From an uncultured Actinomycetes bacterium (GTDB lineage Bacteria > Actinomycetota > Acidimicrobiia > Acidimicrobiales > Microtrichaceae): a stretch of DNA of 28,379 nucleotides. The notes below the pieces were generated by a model, which made no database searches, was not told the origin of the DNA, and saw only the letters and a list, made by a program, of their open reading frames with translations. Shown one piece after another: positions 15,054-22,406 of the stretch; the stretch's first letter is position 1; each line of letters opens with the position of its first letter. The DNA lies in the NCBI GenBank assembly GCA_903930035.1, contig CAIYXG010000470.1:1-28379 (forward strand). Direction: 5' to 3'. The position numbers and the translations under genes are program-made.

Positions 15054-18000
15054 ATGAAGTGCGACCAGTGCGACGGCGACAACCTCCCGGAAGCACGGTT
15101 CTGCTCGTTCTGCGGCCGGTCGCTGACGCGGCCGGTCGAGGAGCGACGGGTGGTCACCGTCCTGTTCGCCGACCTGGTGGGCTTCACGACGCTCGCCGAG
15201 CACCGTGACCCCGAGGACGTCAAGGTCATGGTCGACCAGCTGTTCGAGCAGCTGGTCCGGGTGGTGCACGACCACGGCGGCCAGGTGGACAAGATCGTCG
15301 GCGACGCCGTGGTGGCGCTCTTCGGCGCCCCCGTGGCCCACGAGGACGACGCCGAGCGGGCGGTCCGTGCTGCGCTGCGGATGCAGGAGGTGACGGCCGA
15401 GTACGCCGTCCACGCCGACACGCCGCTGCAGCTGCGCGTCGGGCTCAACACCGGTGAGGTCCTGACCGGCGCGCTGCGCGCCGGTGGCGACTACACGGCG
15501 ATGGGCGACGTCATGAACACGGCGTCGCGCCTGCAGACCTCGGCCGAGCCCGGCCAGGTGCGCGTGGCCGAGTCGACCTTCCGGGCGACGCACCAGGTGG
15601 TCGCCTACGACGCGCTGGGCCCGTTGCAGGCCCGCGGGCGCGAGGTGCCGGTCGACGCCTGGGTCGCCACCTCGGCGCTCCTCCCGCCGGGCTACCGGCC
15701 CCGTCGCCGTCGGACGCCGCTGGTGGGCCGCGAGGCCGAGCTCGACCTGCTGCTGACCACGGCCCGGCTCTCCCTCCGCCACCGCCGGGGCCAGACGCTC
15801 GTGGTGGTCGGCGAGGCGGGGCTGGGCAAGCAGCGGCTCGCCAACGAGCTCACCGACCAGCTCCAGGTCGAGGACGACGTGCTGGTCATGGCCGGCCGCT
15901 GCGTGCCCTACGGCGAGGCCAACCCGTTCTGGCCGCTGGCCGAGGCCGTGCGCTCGGGCGTGGGCGTGGGCCGCGACGAGCCGCGGGAGTCGGCGGTGGC
16001 CACGCTGCGCGCCGCGGTGGACGCCGTCGCCGGCAACGTGCCCCGGCTCCGGCCCGAGGTCGTGGTCGACGGCCTGCTGAACCTCCTGGACTACGACGGG
16101 CCGCTGCGGCTGCTCGAGGGCGCCAAGGCGCGCGCCGAGACCACGCAGGCACTGCTGACGTTCCTCGAGGCCGTGCTCGAGGACCAGCCGGTCGTGCTGC
16201 GCCTCGCCGACCTCCACTGGGCCGACGAGACGGTGCTCGACATGGTCGACGAGCTCACCGAGCAGCTCCAGCGCCTGCCGCTCGTGGTCGTCGCCACCTC
16301 CCGCACCGTGCTGTCGTCGCGCTGGGCGCCCAACCCGGGCCGCAACAACGTGGTGGTCCTCCACCTCGACCCGCTGGAGCGGACGGCGGCGGGACGGCTC
16401 CTCGACACGCTCGGCGGCGGGGACCTGGACGCCACGACCTACGAGGCGCTCCTGGACCGGGCGGGCGGCAACCCGTTCTACCTGGAGGAGCTGGTGACGC
16501 TGGTCGGCCAGCGCGGCGGGCTCGACGCCCCGACGGCCGAGCTGCCCGACACGCTCCGGGGCCTGGTGGCGGCGCGGCTGGACGGCCTGGGGCCGGACGA
16601 GCAGGCGGTCATCGAGGACGCTGCCGTCTGGGGCCGGTCGGGCATGAAGGTCACGCTGGAACGGATGGGGGAGTCGATCCGGGGCGTCGGTGACGTCGAC
16701 GGCGCCCTGGCGTCCCTGGCCGACAAGGACGTGCTGGTGCTCGACGGGGACGCATGGTCGTTCCGCAGCGACGTCATGCGCGAGGTCGCCTACTCCCGGC
16801 TCACCCGACGCGACCGTCTGGTCCGCCACGCCGGCACCGCCGACCGGCTCGAGGCGATCTGTGCCGAGCTGGGCTCGGCCGACCGTCCGGACACGCTGGT
16901 CCTGGCGACGGCGCGCCACTTCGCCGAGGCGGCGCACCTTGCCGACGAGCTGGGCGAGCCGGCGGGCTACGAGGGTCTCCGCGGCCGTGCCGTCCGGTGG
17001 GTCGAGGAGGCGGGCCAGGTGGCGGAGGAGGCGGCCAACTGGCGGCTGGCCGACCAGCTGATGTCGCAGGCGCTCGACCTGGTGGGCGCGCAGGACCCGC
17101 CGTCGCGCCTCGAGCTGCTGCTCTCACGGTCCCTGGTGCGCAGCGAGCAGTGGAACTTCGCCGGCGCGCGCCAGGACGCCACCGAGGCGCTGGCCCTGGC
17201 CGACGGCACGACGGACCAGGTGCTGCAGGCCCGTGCGCACCTGCGCCTGGGCCAGGCCCTGATGCGCTCGGGGGAGTGGGCCGACTCCGACCGGGAGTTC
17301 GACGCCGCGCTGGCGCGCTACGTCGACGCCGGCGACGTCCGGGGCCAGGCCGAGACCATGCGCCAGAGCGGCATGGCCCACCTGCTGCGGGGCGACCACG
17401 TGGGTGCGGCGGACCCCATTGCCGGGTCGCTCGACCGGTTCCGGGCGCTCATGGACCGGCGCGGCGAGGCCTGGGCGCTGCAGAACCTGGCGTGGATCGC
17501 GTTCGTGGAGGGCCGCGCCGACGGGGCCGAGGTGCTGGCGCTCGAGTCGGAGCAGGCGTTCGTGGAGGTGGGCGACCAGGGCGGGCTGGCCTGGACGCGG
17601 GGGCTCCTGGCCTTCATCCGGTTCGGCCAGGGCGACTTTGCGACGGCCCGCGAGCTTGCGGCCGAGGTGCTCCACGAGTCGGAGCGGCGGGGCGACGCGT
17701 TCGGCACGGGGATGATGCAGCTGGTCGAGGCGGGCATCGAGCTGTGGTCCGGGCACCCGGCGGCCGCGTCGGAGGTGATCGCGGACGCCGTCGGCCACTT
17801 CCGGGCGGTCGGTGACCTGTTCGGCCTGGAGCAGGCACTCGCCCTGCAGGGCCGCGCCCTGGTCATGTCGGGCGACGTCGCCCGGGGCACGGCGGTGCTG
17901 GACGAGGCGGCCGAGGTGAGCGTGGGGACCTCGACCACCTTCGCCGCCGCGGTCCGCACGCTGCTCGACGTGCAGCTCGGCCGGCCCGACGCGCTGCGCG

Positions 18001-18542
18001 GGACCGAGGACCCGGACGTGGCGTCCCGCCAGATGGACGGGACGCTCTCGACCACGCAGCCGGCCGCGGCCCGGGCCCTGGCCCTGGCGCAGGCGGGCCG
18101 CTACCCGGAGGCGGTCGAGCTGGCCCGTTCCGCCGTGGCGTCCTCGTCGGCCGGCCTGGGGTACGAGCGGTCGGCCCTGGCCGTCACCGAAGCGGCCGTC
18201 GGCAACGTCGACGAGGTCGCGGCGCTGCAGGAGACCGTGCTCGGCGACCCGCGCGCCACCTACCTGGACCGGCTCACGGTGCTCCTGGCCCGCGCGCTGG
18301 TCGACGAGCCCGGCGGCGCCGCCGCGCTGGCCCGGGTCCGGATCGAGCTGGGTGCGACCGAGGACCGTGTGGCCGAGGCGCTCGTGGCGCTGGCCTCGGT
18401 GGCGCGTGCCGAGGCGCTCGGCACAGCGGACCCGGACGAGGTGGCCGAGGCCGACGAGCTGCTGGCCGGGGTGGACATGGCCAGCACCACGTGGCGGGCG
18501 CTCTTCGCCCACATCGCCACGCACCTGGCCGACGAGGACTGA
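15054..18542 (+). CDS. Zinc-ribbon / class III nucleotidyl cyclase / AAA-type ATPase / TPR-like signalling protein
   Basis: A 1162-residue multidomain protein. Residues 1-22 form a zinc ribbon with two CxxC pairs (C3, C6, C17, C20). Residues about 33-190 are a class III adenylate/guanylate cyclase domain with both metal Asp residues (D40 in LFADLVGFT, D84 in KIVGDAVVALFG), the base-selecting D152 and transition-state N155 and R159 (GDVMNTASRL). It therefore looks catalytically competent, with Asp favouring ATP. From about 230 an ATPase domain has Walker A GEAGLGKQ (253-260), where Gln replaces the usual Ser/Thr, and a Walker B-like LRLADLHWADE (D386). The C-terminal half is Ala/Leu/Glu-rich helical repeat sequence resembling TPRs. 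This order is common in Actinomycetota and resembles LuxR/MalT-like signalling ATPases without the HTH. Signal and partners unknown. Confidence 0.92.
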   Translation: MKCDQCDGDNLPEARFCSFCGRSLTRPVEERRVVTVLFADLVGFTTLAEHRDPEDVKVMVDQLFEQLVRVVHDHGGQVDKIVGDAVVALFGAPVAHEDDAERAVRAALRMQEVTAEYAVHADTPLQLRVGLNTGEVLTGALRAGGDYTAMGDVMNTASRLQTSAEPGQVRVAESTFRATHQVVAYDALGPLQARGREVPVDAWVATSALLPPGYRPRRRRTPLVGREAELDLLLTTARLSLRHRRGQTLVVVGEAGLGKQRLANELTDQLQVEDDVLVMAGRCVPYGEANPFWPLAEAVRSGVGVGRDEPRESAVATLRAAVDAVAGNVPRLRPEVVVDGLLNLLDYDGPLRLLEGAKARAETTQALLTFLEAVLEDQPVVLRLADLHWADETVLDMVDELTEQLQRLPLVVVATSRTVLSSRWAPNPGRNNVVVLHLDPLERTAAGRLLDTLGGGDLDATTYEALLDRAGGNPFYLEELVTLVGQRGGLDAPTAELPDTLRGLVAARLDGLGPDEQAVIEDAAVWGRSGMKVTLERMGESIRGVGDVDGALASLADKDVLVLDGDAWSFRSDVMREVAYSRLTRRDRLVRHAGTADRLEAICAELGSADRPDTLVLATARHFAEAAHLADELGEPAGYEGLRGRAVRWVEEAGQVAEEAANWRLADQLMSQALDLVGAQDPPSRLELLLSRSLVRSEQWNFAGARQDATEALALADGTTDQVLQARAHLRLGQALMRSGEWADSDREFDAALARYVDAGDVRGQAETMRQSGMAHLLRGDHVGAADPIAGSLDRFRALMDRRGEAWALQNLAWIAFVEGRADGAEVLALESEQAFVEVGDQGGLAWTRGLLAFIRFGQGDFATARELAAEVLHESERRGDAFGTGMMQLVEAGIELWSGHPAAASEVIADAVGHFRAVGDLFGLEQALALQGRALVMSGDVARGTAVLDEAAEVSVGTSTTFAAAVRTLLDVQLGRPDALRGTEDPDVASRQMDGTLSTTQPAAARALALAQAGRYPEAVELARSAVASSSAGLGYERSALAVTEAAVGNVDEVAALQETVLGDPRATYLDRLTVLLARALVDEPGGAAALARVRIELGATEDRVAEALVALASVARAEALGTADPDEVAEADELLAGVDMASTTWRALFAHIATHLADED

Positions 18543-18575
18543 CCCCGTCCCGCCCCGGGTCCGGCCCCGGATGCG

Positions 18576-18624
18576 CCGCACCGGGCACCCTGCCCCCGGG
18601 ACGGGGGAGGAGTGCCCGGTGCGG
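18576..18624. terminator. Bidirectional terminator between cyclase fusion and peroxiredoxin
   Basis: CCGCACCGGGCAC (18576-18588) is the exact reverse complement of GTGCCCGGTGCGG (18612-18624). An inner CCCCC (593-597) and GGGGG (603-607) pair extends the stem. It lies between two convergent stops (18542 and 18639) with little else in the gap, so it can serve both genes. Confidence 0.75.
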
Positions 18625-18638
18625 TCAGACCTGTGGCG

Positions 18639-19274
18639 TCAGCCCTTGGGCTGCGGCACCCAGCGCAGGTAGGGCTTCTCGGCGCGCCAGCCCTCGGGGA
18701 ACTTCTCCTTGGCCTGCTCGTCGGAGACCGCGCCGCCGATGATGACGTCGCCGCCGTCGGTCCAGTTGGCCGGCGTGGCCACCGAGTACTTGGCCGTGAG
18801 CTGGAGCGAGTCGACGACCCGCAGGATCTCGTCGAAGTTGCGGCCGGTCGACGCCGGGTAGGTCAGCTGCAGCTTGAGCTTGTTGTCCGGGCCGATCACG
18901 AACACCGAGCGCACGGTCAGGGTGTCCAGCTCGTTCGGGTGCACCATGTCGTAGAGGTCGGCGACCGCTCGGTCCGGGTCGGCGATCATCGGGAAGTTCA
19001 CCGCCTCGCCCTGGGTCTCGGCGATGTCCTTCTCCCACTCGAGGTGCGAGTCCACCGGGTCCACGGAGAGACCGATGACCTTCACCCCGCGGCGGTCGAA
19101 CTCGGGCTTCAGCCTGGCGACGGTGCCGAGCTCGGTGGTGCACACCGGCGTGAAGTCCTTGGGGTGCGAGAACAGGATGGCCCAGGCACCGTCCTTCCAC
19201 TCGTGGAACGAGATCGTCCCCTGCGTGGTCTCGGCGGTGAAGTCCGGGACGGTGTCCCCGAGGCGGATGGCCAT
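18639..19274 (-). CDS. 1-Cys peroxiredoxin (Prx6/AhpC-TSA family)
   Basis: A 211-residue cytosolic peroxidase that reduces hydrogen peroxide or organic hydroperoxides. LFSHPKDFTPVCTTELG holds the peroxidatic Cys45 in the PxxxT/SxxC motif, with the partner Arg in VRSVFVIGPD. There is no second cysteine anywhere, so no resolving Cys exists and an external thiol must reduce it. The long C-terminal arm (WTDGGDVIIGGAVSDEQA to LRWVPQPKG) is the dimer arm of Prx6-type enzymes. The ATG at 19272-19274 has AGGAG 4 bases upstream. About 45-70 bases upstream of the start codon lies an unusually A/T-rich palindrome resembling an IscR/Rrf2 operator, suggesting redox or Fe-S-dependent control. It is monocistronic, ending at a strong convergent hairpin. 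Confidence 0.94.
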   Translation of the reverse strand: MAIRLGDTVPDFTAETTQGTISFHEWKDGAWAILFSHPKDFTPVCTTELGTVARLKPEFDRRGVKVIGLSVDPVDSHLEWEKDIAETQGEAVNFPMIADPDRAVADLYDMVHPNELDTLTVRSVFVIGPDNKLKLQLTYPASTGRNFDEILRVVDSLQLTAKYSVATPANWTDGGDVIIGGAVSDEQAKEKFPEGWRAEKPYLRWVPQPKG

Positions 19275-19317
19275 GGTGCTGCTCCTGTCGTCGTCCGGCG
19301 TCGGACGGCCGGACCAA

Positions 19318-19342
19318 ATATCCGACCAAGATAGTCAGGTAT
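19318..19342. promoter_or_regulatory. 25-bp imperfect palindrome resembling an Rrf2/IscR type 1 operator, upstream of the peroxiredoxin
   Basis: Plus-strand half-sites are ATATCCGACCA (19318-19328) and TAGTCAGGTAT (19332-19342), centred on 19330; 8 of 12 base pairs are symmetric. Read on the minus strand it fits the E. coli IscR type 1 consensus (ATASYYGACT, five-base centre, AGTCRRSTAT) at about 22 of 25 positions by my count. It sits in the most A/T-rich stretch of the intergenic region, where the peroxiredoxin promoter must be. The regulator itself is not in the window. Confidence 0.55.
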
Positions 19343-19391
19343 TAGCCGACGGCCAAGCGCTGGGCTGTGCCGGACGCCACAGCGCCACGCG

Positions 19392-19420
19392 TTGCTGCTC
19401 GCGGGGGTGCTTGCTACAGT
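19392..19420 (+). promoter_or_regulatory. Canonical -35/-10 promoter of the Lys-rich small protein, overlapped by a palindrome
   Basis: TTGCTG (19392-19397), 17 bases, then TACAGT (19415-19420) is the best sigma70/SigA-type promoter in the window. TGCTA (19412-19416) and TAGCA (19421-19425) form an inverted repeat across the -10, a position suited to a repressor. Predicted transcription start is near 19427, giving a leader of about 78 bases. Confidence 0.65.
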
Positions 19421-19468
19421 TAGCACCGAGTTCAGATCACCGCCGTCCTCCACACCCCCCGGTGGACG

Positions 19469-19483
19469 GCCCCCGCAAGGGGC
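19469..19483 (+). promoter_or_regulatory. Leader hairpin with GCAA tetraloop before the ribosome binding site
   Basis: GCCCC (469-473) can pair with GGGGC (479-483), or CCCC/GGGG can close a GCAA tetraloop. It ends 9 bases before the GAGGAG ribosome binding site at 19493-19498. It may stabilise the mRNA or tune translation of the downstream small protein. Confidence 0.4.
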
Positions 19484-19504
19484 AACCCCCAAGAGGAGCA
19501 AGCA

Positions 19505-19858
19505 ATGAGCACCCCCGTCATCGACAAGGTGTCCGAGATCCAGGACTACGTCATCCTCGGCATCGCCTCCGTGAAGGAGCCCGCCACCAACGCCGTGACC
19601 ACGGTCGTCGACTTCGTGACCGGCCGCGTGGAGACCGTCCCGGCCGTGCCGTTCGCCGAGCGGATCCCCACCCCCAAGGAGGTCATCAACAACAGCGCGA
19701 AGTTCGCGACCAACGTGGTGTCCACCTCCAAGGACGTGGCGCTGAGCGTGGCCAAGGCCGCTGCCCCGGTCACCGACCAGCTGCTCGACCGCAAGTCGGC
19801 CAAGAAGACGGCCAAGAAGGTCGCCAAGAACGTCGAGTCGATCGCCTCGGTCGCCTGA
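19505..19858 (+). CDS. Small Lys-rich, Ala/Val-rich helical protein of unknown function (HBHA- or phasin-like in character)
   Basis: A 117-residue protein. The first two thirds are amphipathic and Val/Ala/Thr-rich (VIDKVSEIQDYVILGIASVKEP, then VTTVVDFVTGRVETV). A Pro-containing hinge follows (PFAERIPTPKEV), then a helix NNSAKFATNVVSTSKDVALSV. The C-terminus has clustered lysines (DRKSAKKTAKKVAKNVES). There is no cysteine, signal peptide or membrane helix. The Lys/Ala tail recalls heparin-binding haemagglutinins, histone-like tails and phasins that coat storage granules, but I cannot assign it to any of these. Expression is probably high: canonical promoter, GAGGAG at 19493-19498 with 6-base spacing, single-gene unit and a strong terminator. 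Confidence 0.8.
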   Translation: MSTPVIDKVSEIQDYVILGIASVKEPATNAVTTVVDFVTGRVETVPAVPFAERIPTPKEVINNSAKFATNVVSTSKDVALSVAKAAAPVTDQLLDRKSAKKTAKKVAKNVESIASVA

Positions 19859-19940
19859 CACACCCCCGCACGGCCGGGTCTCCCCCCACCTGGCCGACAG
19901 CGAACCCGCCTGCACGTCCCCCCGGTGCACGGCGGTAGAG

Positions 19941-19971
19941 CGAAGGACCCGTTCCCCCCACGGGTCCTTCG
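19941..19971. terminator. Strong stem-loop terminator between the Lys-rich protein and lhgO
   Basis: CGAAGGACCCGT (19941-19952) pairs perfectly over 12 bp with ACGGGTCCTTCG (19960-19971) around a TCCCCCC loop. The gene ending at 19858 and the gene ending at 19990 converge on it, so it probably acts in both directions. Confidence 0.85.
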
Positions 19972-19989
19972 TTCGCGTCCGGGGGCGGT

Positions 19990-21192
19990 TCAGCGGTGGA
20001 CCAGCGCCCCGAGGCGCCGGGCGACGGTCCGGCCGATCGCCAGCGCGGCGGTGGCCGCCGGCGACGGCGCGTTGACCACGTGCACGGCGCGGGGCGACTC
20101 GGCGAACTCGAAGTCGTCGACCAGCGTGCCGTCGGGGCGCAGCGCCTGGGCCCGGATGCCCGAGCCCGCCGGGACCAGGTCGTGGGCCCGCACCTCGGGG
20201 ACCATCCGCCGCAGCTCGCGCGCCACCAGGGCCACCGAGCGCGAGCGGAGCAGCTCGGCCGCACCAGTGGTCCAGTAGCGGGCGGCCAGCCGCCGCAGGC
20301 CGGGGTCGCGGGCCAGCTCGACCGTGTCCTGGACGTCCAGGCCACCGGCGTAGGCCTCGCGGCCGAGGGCCAGCACGGCGTTCGGGCCGGCGTGCACGAG
20401 GCCGTCGACACCGCGGGTCAGGTGGACCCCCAGGAACGGCCACCGGGGGTCGGGCACGGGGTAGATCATCGTGCGGCACAGCTCGGCCGCCGCAGGGCGG
20501 AGCGACAGGTAGTCGCCGCGGAACGGCACGATGCGGACCCCCGGCTCGGCCCCGCACCGGCGCGCCACCCGGTCCGACTGCAGCCCGGCGCAGTTGACCA
20601 GCCAGCGTGTGCGCACCGCCCCCGCGGTCGTCGCCAGCCCCAGGCCGGCCGGCGCGACGGCCACGCGGAGCACCTCGGCCCGTGGGACGAGCACCCCGCC
20701 GCGGGCCAGGACCTCCTCCACCAGCGCCCGGGTGACCGCCGCGTAGTCCACCGCCGCGGCCGACGGCACGTGCAGCGCCGCGATGCCGCGGGCGTGCGGC
20801 TCGACCGCCCGCAGGCCGGTGCCGGACAGCCGGTGCGTCTCGACGCCCCCGGCCCGGGCCCGCCGCTCGATCTCGGCCAGCGGACCCAGCTCCGACGTGC
20901 GGGTGGCGACCACCACCTTGCCCGACTCGGCCAGCGGCAGGCCGTGCTCGCGCACCAGGTCCACCAGCGCGGCGCGGCCCTCCCGGACGAGCTCGGCCTT
21001 CTCGGAGCCCGGCCGGTAGTAGCACCCGGAGTGCACGACGCCGGAGTTGCGGCCCGTCTGGTGCTGCGCCGGCCCGGACTCCTTGTCGAGGACCACGACG
21101 TCGAGGCCGGGCAGCTCGTCGAGGACCGCTCGGGCAGTGGCCATCCCCACGATGCCGGCGCCCACCACGACGACGTCGGCGTCGACGGTCAC
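19990..21192 (-). CDS. lhgO: L-2-hydroxyglutarate oxidase/dehydrogenase (LhgO family FAD enzyme)
   Basis: A 400-residue FAD-dependent enzyme of the DAO fold. It starts with the Rossmann motif VVVVGAGIVGMATARAV (7-23). The signature DKESGPAQHQTGRNSGVVHSGCYY follows, where QTGRNSGVVHSG is highly typical of LhgO, and then YRPGSEKAELVREG. Later markers are VNCAGLQSDRVA, VPFRGDYLSL, YPVPDPRWPFLGVHLTR, HAGPNAVLAL and the C-terminal VNAPSPAATAALAIG. It oxidises L-2-hydroxyglutarate to 2-oxoglutarate and passes electrons to the respiratory chain (family knowledge). The GTG at 21190-21192 overlaps the upstream acyltransferase stop as GTGA. Its position behind two O-acyltransferases is metabolically unexpected. 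Confidence 0.93.
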   Translation of the reverse strand: MTVDADVVVVGAGIVGMATARAVLDELPGLDVVVLDKESGPAQHQTGRNSGVVHSGCYYRPGSEKAELVREGRAALVDLVREHGLPLAESGKVVVATRTSELGPLAEIERRARAGGVETHRLSGTGLRAVEPHARGIAALHVPSAAAVDYAAVTRALVEEVLARGGVLVPRAEVLRVAVAPAGLGLATTAGAVRTRWLVNCAGLQSDRVARRCGAEPGVRIVPFRGDYLSLRPAAAELCRTMIYPVPDPRWPFLGVHLTRGVDGLVHAGPNAVLALGREAYAGGLDVQDTVELARDPGLRRLAARYWTTGAAELLRSRSVALVARELRRMVPEVRAHDLVPAGSGIRAQALRPDGTLVDDFEFAESPRAVHVVNAPSPAATAALAIGRTVARRLGALVHR

Positions 21193-22406
21193 GTGGGTGC
21201 GCTGGCCGGACCGTTGTCGTCGGCCGGCCGCCGCTGTCCCGCCCGCCCGTACTGCCCGGCCTTGCGGCGGAGGAACGGCGACTCGATGAACCGCCACGAG
21301 AGCTCGGCCACCCCGAAGCTGGCCAGGAACAGCACGCCGGTGCGCACCAGCAGGCCGACCTTGGACCCGGCGCCGGGCACCAGCGGGTTCAGCACCTCGT
21401 GCCACAGGTAGAGCCCGTAGGAGCGCTTGCCGACCCAGACCACGACCGGCAGCGAGAGGACGGTGGCCACCCTGCCCGTGCCGTGCCGGTGGACCCAGAG
21501 CAGCACCGGGGCGATGCCCAGCAGGGCGAGGTTGAAGCCCACCGACTGGAACGGCGTGAAGAGCTCGACCCGGCCCGCCAGCAGCAGCTCGGCCACCAGC
21601 AGGAGCGCCCCGGCGCCGGCCAGGACGTCCAGGGTCCGGGAGCCGTCCGCGCCGCCGAGCAGCCGCGGGCTGCGCCGGCCGAACGCCAGCAGGCAGCCCA
21701 GGACGAGCATGTCGAACCGCATGGCGGAGAACCGGTAGAGGACCTGGGCCAGGTAAGGCAGGTCGGCGTCCCGGAAGGGCGCCTCGGCCGACGCCGACAG
21801 GTCCACGTCGAACAGCGGCGCGGTCAGGCGGACCGACATCCAGAACACGATGAACGCGACCGACGCCCCGACGAGCACCTTCTGGCGCTTCACCGTGGCG
21901 ATGGCCCCCACCAGGGCCAGCGGCCAGAAGAAGTAGAACCACTCCTCGACCGACAGCGACCACAGGTGGAACAGCACCCGGGGCGAGTCCTCGGTCGGGA
22001 ACCCGACGAACCCCAGGAACAGGTGGTACGAGTACAGGGCCGCGGCGGCCAGCTCGGCCCACACCACCGGGTACTCCCGGCCGATGAACACGGCGACCAC
22101 CGCGTAGAGGGCCAGGACGGCGTACATGGCCGGGAAGAGCCGCAGGATGCGCCGGTGGTAGAAGCCCCGGAAGTCCACGCCCCGGTCCCGACGCTGCTCG
22201 TCGAGGAGCAGGTTGGTGATGAGGAAGCCCGACAGGACGAAGAAGACGTCCACGCCGATCAGCCCGCCCACGAACAGCGGCCTGTCGAGCACTAGGAAGT
22301 GGAAGAGCATCACCACGACCACGGCGAACGCGCGCAGGCCGTCGAGGCGGGCCTCGTACTCGAGCGGTGCGGCGTCGACCCGGACCGGTCCGACCGCAGT
22401 GGTCAT
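21189..22406 (-). CDS. Acyltransferase 3 family membrane protein (OafA/YrhL-like), copy 2
   Basis: A 405-residue integral-membrane O-acyltransferase. EARLDGLRAFAVVVVMLFHF (18-37) contains the conserved R-x10-H pattern with His36. GVDVFFVLSGFLITNLLLDE and FYHRRILRLFPAMYAVLAL are family hallmarks, as is the WSLSVEEWFYFFWPLAL loop. About ten membrane helices are predicted. Such proteins move acetyl or other acyl groups across the membrane onto surface polysaccharide, lipid or peptidoglycan. The ATG at 22404-22406 overlaps the stop of the preceding acyltransferase (ATGA), and its own stop overlaps lhgO. It is clearly paralogous to the upstream gene in every motif but too diverged to be a recent duplicate. 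It lacks an SGNH domain, which some members carry. Confidence 0.92.
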   Translation of the reverse strand: MTTAVGPVRVDAAPLEYEARLDGLRAFAVVVVMLFHFLVLDRPLFVGGLIGVDVFFVLSGFLITNLLLDEQRRDRGVDFRGFYHRRILRLFPAMYAVLALYAVVAVFIGREYPVVWAELAAAALYSYHLFLGFVGFPTEDSPRVLFHLWSLSVEEWFYFFWPLALVGAIATVKRQKVLVGASVAFIVFWMSVRLTAPLFDVDLSASAEAPFRDADLPYLAQVLYRFSAMRFDMLVLGCLLAFGRRSPRLLGGADGSRTLDVLAGAGALLLVAELLLAGRVELFTPFQSVGFNLALLGIAPVLLWVHRHGTGRVATVLSLPVVVWVGKRSYGLYLWHEVLNPLVPGAGSKVGLLVRTGVLFLASFGVAELSWRFIESPFLRRKAGQYGRAGQRRPADDNGPASAPT

